Of a DNA stretch of 64,000 nt, positions 60,401-64,000 are shown in pieces. Origin of the DNA: Opisthorchis felineus (taxonomy: Eukaryota > Platyhelminthes > Trematoda > Opisthorchiida > Opisthorchiidae). Each line of letters opens with the position of its first letter. The stretch's first letter is position 1. The notes beneath the pieces are model-generated. The model was not told the origin of the DNA, did not search any database, and was given only the letters and a program-made list of their open reading frames with translations. The DNA lies in the NCBI GenBank assembly GCA_004794785.1, contig SJOL01003020.1:31460-95459 (forward strand). Direction: 5' to 3'. The position numbers and the translations under genes were made by a program.

Positions 60401-62183
60401 CGCTAACGGCTATGCCACTAATGTGTCGACAATTTGTTGCTGATTGTTGCATCTCCCTTCGGTTGTCCGGTTTACTGCAAAGAACACGTAGGCATTCGTC
60501 TGATACACCCATCTTCATACCAATTTGGTTTTCATGTGAGACTCGCCTGGAACCCAGCTGAATCGCTCTCGTTTATGGTGCTCTTCTTCAACTCCAATTT
60601 CGTGCAGTTTGGTTTCGAGTAAAGTATAAAGTTGACGAAAACTCGGGGACTGCACCTACCTGATGAGCCCGAAGAAGGGTGAACTGTCGAAGAGTTTTCA
60701 GCAGCCTTATGTATAGTGTATTGCATCAACATGTAGGGATGTTGGCACAGTATAAACAGCTTGTCCAATATACGAAATAACTTTTTTGTCCTTTATTTTT
60801 GCGTGTCGGAATCAACGATACACTCAGGGGCTCAGACGCCCTCAATTTTACGTGTGACAGGCGTGAAAAGAATAAAGAATTCAACATCTGTGAACGGGCG
60901 TAAGATAACTGTGCGACCATATGGATTAATGGTACTCTACATGCATATGACCAGATTGCGTGGCTTGATTAATGTACTCACGATACTCACAGGTATACCA
61001 ATTCAAATCTATTTTCGCTGGTTCAGAGTGAAATGCGCAACTACCGTGTATTTGCTCGCAACATCCCACAAAACCAAGCCAACTGATATCTTCCTGTTAT
61101 AGTCCTGTCCTATACAGATATCGAATCGGTTAAGGCGATGGGATATTCCTAGCTGGTGTGATGGAACGCAGTTGAACCGCGGTAGGAGAGTCAGTATTGG
61201 GCCTAACAGTCATTACTTAGTCACAGGCTTTCGTTATGACTGACTAAGATGTTCAATTGTTCTCGACTTACTCGACTGGTTGTTTAAAGCGAAACGCTCC
61301 TGCCAGCATACACTCTGAAAAGTTGTGATGAAGTTTTGTTGTAGTGTAAAGTCGGTGTTTCCGTCAGAAGCATTCTGCCCTTTATCTACATGGTCTCCTG
61401 AGACACACGAGTCCGGGTTTTATCTCAGCGAACGGAAAAAGAGTGAGATTAGGTACGCCTTTTTAACAGCTGACAGATCCTGATAATTTCTTCATACGAG
61501 TGAGAAAGCGCCTTACTTTATTTTTTTCATGCTCACGAGTTACGTCAAAGGAATCTATCGTTTAGTGAACATGAGGGGCCTAGCTGATCCATACTTTTGA
61601 AATTGAAAGCTGTGGTCTTGCCATTCCAGTTTCATCAGCTCAGCAACGTAGATTTACTAATTTCAAAGAGTAATTTCGCTTCTTCTGTAGAGCGCCTGCT
61701 TCGCATGGACCAAGCACAACTCACGTGCTTTTTCCAGGATGAGCTGGTAAAAGATTTCCAGTTTGACGACGATACTGTCATTGAGTCACTGAAGGATTGT
61801 TTGGAACAGCTGCGGCGAAGTAAACTGGACCAACCACCACCGCCAAGTAGGTTTACTGTTCTTCATTTTTAACTTCAAGACACGTGACCGAACGAGATTG
61901 GCCAACCGATGCTTTGGCTCTAATGTAACTCTTGAATATTTTGTCGTTTCTATGACAAGCCGTGTCTGTTGCTTCCAGTTAACCGCATACTACCCACGAT
62001 GGATAAGACCGACTGGATATCTAGGCTTGACCGATATGGTGCCAACGATTATTGAGCCGTGTACATTAGTTTTGGTATTGAATCTGCCTACATACGTAGC
62101 TTGTTTTCATCGTACGTTTTCAGTGAACATAAACTAAGCTGACACTTATTTTCCTTGCAACAGTGGTGCAAAGAAATCGCTAA
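42251..62183 (+). CDS. USP6NL: USP6NL (RN-tre)-like TBC-domain Rab GTPase-activating protein
   Basis: Eight GT-AG exons join in frame: 42251-42405, 44394-44436, 46391-46498, 50387-50494, 51826-52002, 57025-57291, 59068-59167 and 61691-61846, plus a candidate last exon 62164-62183. The product is about 377 residues. RRIYKGIP (105-112) opens the TBC domain. The Arg finger IDKDINR is residues 154-160, and the Gln finger YCQ is 195-197. [20 protein letters not shown] and [20 protein letters not shown] are strongly like vertebrate USP6NL. TBC proteins accelerate GTP hydrolysis by Rab GTPases; RN-tre acts on endosomal and Golgi Rabs. Substrate specificity here is inference. The long proline-rich tail of vertebrate USP6NL is not seen. 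TBC1D10-type proteins are the nearest alternative. Confidence 0.9.
42755..42940 (+). repeat. tRNA-derived SINE in intron 1
   Basis: The head is AGGGCGAGGTGGCTCA followed by GAGCGCGAATTTACTGATC. The body has GGCAACCTGGCAGTA, CTCGTGCTTCCTTCTGGTGG and GGCACCGAGAGGGTG and ends AGCTGAACGAT. Box B is damaged (a deletion after AAGGTC). TGTATTTT at 42742-42749 and 42930-42937 could be a short target-site duplication. Confidence 0.85.
43580..43748 (-). repeat. tRNA-derived SINE in intron 1, antisense
   Basis: This is the minus-strand copy of the same family. The box B-like region reads GGTTCAAACCC on the minus strand and the box A region lies at the high-coordinate end (AGCACAGTGGTTAAAGCGCG on minus). 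It is moderately diverged. Confidence 0.8.
44394..44436 (+). CDS. USP6NL: USP6NL-like exon 2
   Basis: The acceptor is CCCCATCAG and the donor GTAAGT. It completes the split His codon and reads [14 protein letters not shown]. At 43 bases it is a micro-sized exon, supported because it restores phase between exons 1 and 3 and matches the GFIHE-like N-terminal region of the family. Confidence 0.85.
45278..45462 (-). repeat. tRNA-derived SINE in intron 2, antisense, with target-site duplication
   Basis: This is the best preserved copy. On the minus strand the head reads GAGATAGCTCAGTGGTTAGA then GCGCGAATTTACTGATCGG, with box B GGTTCGAATCC intact. The conserved body and AGCACC(G)AAAGGGTG end follow. 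The perfect 10-bp direct repeat GTTGCAGTGT at 45261-45270 and 45463-45472 flanks it, as expected for LINE-driven insertion. Confidence 0.9.
45885..45960 (+). repeat. Dispersed unnamed repeat, copy 1
   Basis: A block containing GCTGAGCTTGGCAATTTTGT then TGCAGACGTTTCATTGTCAG resembles 50627-50690. The two lie in introns 2 and 4 of the same gene, in the same orientation. The family is not identified. Confidence 0.45.
46391..46498 (+). CDS. USP6NL: USP6NL-like exon 3
   Basis: The acceptor is TTCTGTACAG and the donor GTTCGT. Thirty-six codons read [20 protein letters not shown] and end RPGRASEK. This is the basic, Trp-containing helix that precedes the TBC domain in USP6NL. Both ends are phase 0. 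Confidence 0.9.
47137..47565 (+). mobile_element. Hammerhead-carrying inverted-repeat element with 13-bp target duplication
   Basis: A forward block (about 47145-47218) is followed by an inverted copy of the same block (about 47330-47405) and by the hammerhead unit (47455-47568). The inverted repeat 47289-47329 / 47528-47568 is 41 bases with one mismatch. The 13-bp direct repeat ACACTAATCAAGT (47124-47136 and 47566-47578) brackets the whole. Nested or inverted partial copies and hammerhead cores are known from Penelope-like retroelements. Assignment to that class is inference, since no reverse transcriptase or GIY-YIG nuclease is present. It lies in intron 3 of the USP6NL-like gene. Confidence 0.65.
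47475..47517 (+). ncRNA. Hammerhead ribozyme motif (best copy)
   Basis: The stem I 5' strand is GCCTGC (47475-47480), then CUGAUGA (47481-47487). Stem II is GCCC/GGGC (47488-47491 with 47498-47501) with loop CAAAAA. GAAA follows at 47502-47505. Stem III is an A-U pair and a C-G pair around a CG dinucleotide (47505-47510). The cleavage position is after C47511, and the stem I 3' strand GUGGGC is 47512-47517 (six pairs, two of them G-U). All invariant core bases of the hammerhead fold are present. The minimal stem III resembles retroelement-encoded hammerheads that may work as dimers. Confidence 0.75.
49083..49140 (+). repeat. SINE 3' fragment in intron 3
   Basis: The segment CTTCCTTCGGGTGGCATGAC followed by AGCTAGGCACCGAAAGGGTG and ACAGCTGAACGATTA is the last part of the SINE body. 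It has no tRNA-like head, a typical 5'-truncated insertion. Confidence 0.85.
49640..49805 (+). repeat. Hammerhead repeat, copy with deleted core
   Basis: The upstream block (TTCGCACACCAATTTGGTTT...) and the tail (TTTCAGGAACCTTGTGAGTA) are present. Between them CCTGATG (49753-49759) is joined directly to TCGTGGGCTGTCGA. Stem II, GAAA and most of stem III are missing, so the ribozyme is destroyed. Confidence 0.7.
50387..50494 (+). CDS. USP6NL: USP6NL-like exon 4 (start of TBC domain)
   Basis: The acceptor is TTACCATAG and the donor GTAAGT, phase 0 at both ends. Thirty-six codons contain [12 protein letters not shown] and [20 protein letters not shown]. They correspond to the first TBC helices (human-type [20 protein letters not shown]). 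The usual RG before the Val-Trp is RM here, a small departure from the family consensus. Confidence 0.9.
50627..50690 (+). repeat. Dispersed unnamed repeat, copy 2
   Basis: The block GCTGGGCTTGACAATTTTGT then TGCGAACGCCTCATCGCCAT is the counterpart of 45885-45960. A weaker resemblance exists around 35155-35210. Confidence 0.45.
51826..52002 (+). CDS. USP6NL: USP6NL-like exon 5 (catalytic fingers)
   Basis: The acceptor is GTTTACAG and the donor GTATAT. Fifty-nine codons hold the IxxDxxR Arg finger (IDKDINR) and the YxQ Gln finger (YCQ), joined by [20 protein letters not shown]. Both fingers are intact, so GAP activity is expected. The next intron (52003-57024) contains an RTE LINE. Confidence 0.95.
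53527..55720 (-). mobile_element. RTE-type LINE in intron 5, nearly full coding span
   Basis: The minus-strand order begins with the endonuclease C-terminus and linker at 55709-55218 ([40 protein letters not shown]). RT follows at 55267-54635 ([70 protein letters not shown]) and 54638-53925 ([48 protein letters not shown]). The 3' region extends to a (ATGATG)n tail at 53530-53550. Frames of 210 and 237 codons survive. The N-terminal endonuclease is absent. It lies antisense in the intron of the USP6NL-like gene. Confidence 0.85.
53530..53550. repeat. (CAT)n / (ATG)n microsatellite at LINE 3' end
   Basis: TCATCATCATCATCATCAT on the + strand is the terminal simple repeat of the RTE copy on the minus strand. 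RTE elements commonly end in short tandem repeats rather than poly(A). Confidence 0.8.
55721..57024. other. Intronic sequence with a weak repeated block
   Basis: The block at 56085-56165 (CATGCAAATGGGCATCCG... GACGCATATTAGACACA...) resembles 56465-56550 (CATGCAAATGTTTGTCTG... GACGCATCATAGGCACA...) in the same orientation, about 380 bases apart. The sequence between them contains no recognised domain. It may be the ends of an unidentified element. Confidence 0.35.
57025..57291 (+). CDS. USP6NL: USP6NL-like exon 6
   Basis: The acceptor is ATTTGTAG and the donor GTAAGT, phase 0 at both ends. Eighty-nine codons begin [20 protein letters not shown] and run through [20 protein letters not shown] to [12 protein letters not shown]. 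This is the middle of the TBC domain with the EEDAFW and FxQCFLDR signatures. Confidence 0.95.
59068..59167 (+). CDS. USP6NL: USP6NL-like exon 7
   Basis: The acceptor is TTTTGCAG and the donor GTATGT, phase 1. It reads [20 protein letters not shown] and continues to YNILKMHK, the LRxWDxxxxEG motif of TBC domains. Confidence 0.92.
60510..60730 (+). repeat. Hammerhead repeat, copy 4 with degenerate ribozyme
   Basis: This copy has the longest continuous family sequence. It runs from the CCAATTTGGTTTTC... GAACCCAGCTGAATC block to GTTGACGAAAACTCGGGGAC, CUGAUGA (60660-60666) with GCCC/GGGU stem II, then GAAC and directly TGTCGAAG. The segment containing the last A of GAAA, stem III and the cleavage site is deleted. 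It lies in intron 7 of the USP6NL-like gene. Confidence 0.7.
61691..61846 (+). CDS. USP6NL: USP6NL-like exon 8 (end of TBC domain)
   Basis: The acceptor is TTCTGTAG and the donor most likely GTAGGT. With the base carried from exon 7 it reads [20 protein letters not shown], then [20 protein letters not shown] and SKLDQPPPP. This matches the C-terminal TBC helices of USP6NL, which end in KLDLP. A downstream GT (GTTTAC at 61851) would also keep the frame open. Confidence 0.9.
62164..62183 (+). CDS. USP6NL: Candidate terminal exon of the USP6NL-like gene
   Basis: A strong acceptor (TTATTTTCCTTGCAACAG, ending 62163) is followed in the required phase by codons for MVQRNR and a TAA at 62181-62183. 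This would end the protein six residues after the Pro run. The alternative is that the true next exon lies outside what I can recognise, or beyond the window. Confidence 0.4.
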
Positions 62184-62626
62184 CGCATAACTGTCATACC
62201 GCAAGTGGTTTGTAGGATCGTTCTGGTGAGCCTACTGCCAGCTGGGCTTCTTTTGACTGGCGTAAGCCTGATACTATTACCTATCCGTTTTCCCAGCTGC
62301 TTGCTCTTTACGGTGAACTCGTTAGGACTGACTGTTCGAATGGGGAATCAGCATGGTCACTTGTGCTGCTCATCTGTACAGCCAGACATCTAGACAGTGG
62401 AAATCTATGGTTTATTATCTAACTATCCTGGGATGGGGTGGCCTAAGTGGGGTGAAACTGTGCTTTTAAAAAAGTTTATACTGTCACCGCTGCCTGTGAT
62501 GACCACCCTTCGGAAATGCAAGCAGTGGTCTTTGTTCGGTGGCTATTATTCCGTGAATCAGATTTTCTCACTAACTGAACACATGCCTCACTTTTTTCGT
62601 TTCGTTCGGTTACTTTACCACAATCA

Positions 62627-62632
62627 AATAAA
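62627..62632 (+). promoter_or_regulatory. Possible polyadenylation signal AATAAA
   Basis: A canonical hexamer lies about 440 bases after the candidate stop at 62183. The hexamer is common by chance in AT-rich sequence. Confidence 0.3.
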
Positions 62633-62699
62633 TCTAGTATCGTATCTACGTTATCATCACCCTTTCCAACAAACTTACGGATGAATTCAACCACTTTAT

Positions 62700-63179
62700 A
62701 ATAAACACCTTTTTTCCAAGAGATTTTGCGCCGGAAGTTGACGGTTAATAGGTTTTCATATATTCCACTGCTACCAGCAGTAAATCAGAACAAGGACTGT
62801 TAAAACCCAAATCTGGTGCAGCTGCACTTGCGTCTACGGAGCGCACTACTTCATAGTCCCACCCACACGAATCGAGAATGCCTCAGATATGTGCGTATGT
62901 GTTTGCCACAACTGATAACAGTCCGAAACAGTGAAAATCGTACTTTGACTCAGTCTCGTCTGTGCAAACTGGGACAGAAACGGTAAGGTAAACCAACTTT
63001 GACGGTGAAACTACTGCCGTATACACGAAAGTGTACGTACTCTGGAGCTGAGACACAATGATCACTGTGCCCAAAACGACTCCTTTATGAGAAAGTTTGC
63101 GTCTACCTCAGTTAAAAAAATCGGAATTGCGAGAAGAGACGGTTTTCAAATACTAGGTCATATAAAAGTGATGACTTCA
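62700..63179. other. No recognisable gene
   Basis: Nothing is identifiable downstream of the candidate polyadenylation signal. Confidence 0.4.
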
Positions 63180-64000
63180 GCACTACAAGTGTCTAATGTC
63201 CCGACCTAAAGCTGCAACCTTGACGTGGTGGTCAGCCTTGAGTGCTGCAAAGATCCCGCGGGCTACACTGACTAGAACGTCGTTCCACAAGGTGCGACCA
63301 TACCAGCAAGGCCAAAAAAGAGAAGCCAGAAGAAGAGCTGCGAGACCCAGTACTACGAATAATCGTGCTACGAGGCGGTCTGGTGGTAGAGTACTGCCCT
63401 CTGCGATAGGAGTGTGAAGAAAGTAAGGTGTTTCCGTCAGACTACCGGTATGTGCATACTCATGGAAGCAACGATGCTGCCTTCCCCCGAGGAAGGACGG
63501 GGTAGAAAAGGTCGGCCCCAAAAACCGCACACTCCGATCGCCCAACGGTTGACCGTGACCGCCGGCGCATTATCCAATACGGTCGAGATACTTTTAAAAC
63601 CAAAGAGTCCGGTGCTGCTCAAAAGGCACCTGCTGTGCGCAGCTGCATCAGGAATGAGACATTAATGCCTTATTCCCTGCACCCTCGGGTTAGGCCAACC
63701 CCCTGCAGCCGAGCAGGTCAGACTATTGAGTCATCGGCTCCGGGCAGGGTCCCCAAAGAAAATCCTACTGTCCGCTGGCTCGTGGGTCAGACTTTTGAGT
63801 CAAAGGCCCAAGGTGGGGTACTTCAACCAAACCCCCTTCATCGGCCTGGGTAACAGGGAAGTGTCATTTGCCCGCGCAGTTCGGTGTCCACCGATGTCCC
63901 TCCCCAACCCGTTCCCACCACACAAGCAAACGTCACTGGGTCACTTGACTGTCAGTTATCTGACCGAAGGGCCTTATGCTCCTCGCTGCCTAGTAACAGT
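63180..64000 (+). repeat. Probable repeat, possibly an RTE-type 5' leader
   Basis: The composition changes to GC-rich. The + strand carries CTAAAGCTGCAACCTTGACG, TGGTGGTCAGCC, and further compact blocks down to CAAACGTCACTGGGTCACTT near the end. It shows translations with frequent stops but ordered blocks (TLTWWSALSAAKIPRATLTR; KVRPYQQGQKREARRRAARP). I recall similar blocks upstream of RTE-type reading frames in flatworms, but there is no second copy in this window to prove it. The window ends before any endonuclease start. Confidence 0.35.

Noticed and set aside
1..64000. CRISPR arrays, operons, bacterial promoters or phage genes
   Set aside because: The window is a eukaryotic intron-rich sequence. 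There are no regularly spaced repeats with unique spacers and no dense gene arrays.

Overview
This window is animal nuclear DNA with large introns and many degenerate mobile elements. Nothing in it looks bacterial, viral or organellar. The repeat content points to a flatworm, most likely a trematode (fluke). It holds RTE-clade LINEs that read like the schistosome SR2 type, CR1/L2-like LINEs, tRNA-derived SINEs, a Ty3/gypsy gag fragment, MULE/FAR1-like DNA transposons, and a repeat family carrying a hammerhead ribozyme core. The organism call is inference; no species is claimed.

The one protein gene I can reconstruct is on the + strand at 42251-62183. It is a TBC-domain Rab GTPase-activating protein of the USP6NL (RN-tre) type. 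Eight exons with GT-AG boundaries join in frame into about 371 residues, and a very short candidate ninth exon would close the frame at 377. Both catalytic fingers of the TBC domain are intact. Its introns hold four SINE copies or fragments, three copies of the hammerhead repeat, one RTE LINE and a small unnamed repeat.

Layout. 1-14400: mostly unannotatable, with one ribozyme-repeat copy near 643-685 and convincing but unidentified orphan exons at 5105-5238 and (weaker) 11879-11942. 14440-25170: a cluster of decayed MULE/ZSWIM3-like transposons: a deletion derivative (14440-15450), a minus-strand core fragment (18380-18790), and three overlapping or adjacent copies between 19620 and 25170. 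27400-32100: one long decayed CR1/L2-like LINE on the + strand. 32334-40550: a patchwork of one SINE, four RTE pieces (mostly minus strand) and one gypsy gag fragment. 42188-62700: the USP6NL-like gene. 63180-64000: a further compact sequence resembling an RTE 5' leader.

The most interesting signals are the hammerhead ribozyme motif with a minimal stem III (best copy 47475-47517). It sits inside an inverted-repeat element bounded by a 13-bp direct repeat. Also notable are the RTE deletion derivative at 32990-33960, which joins a 5' end directly to a 3' tail, and the MULE cluster.
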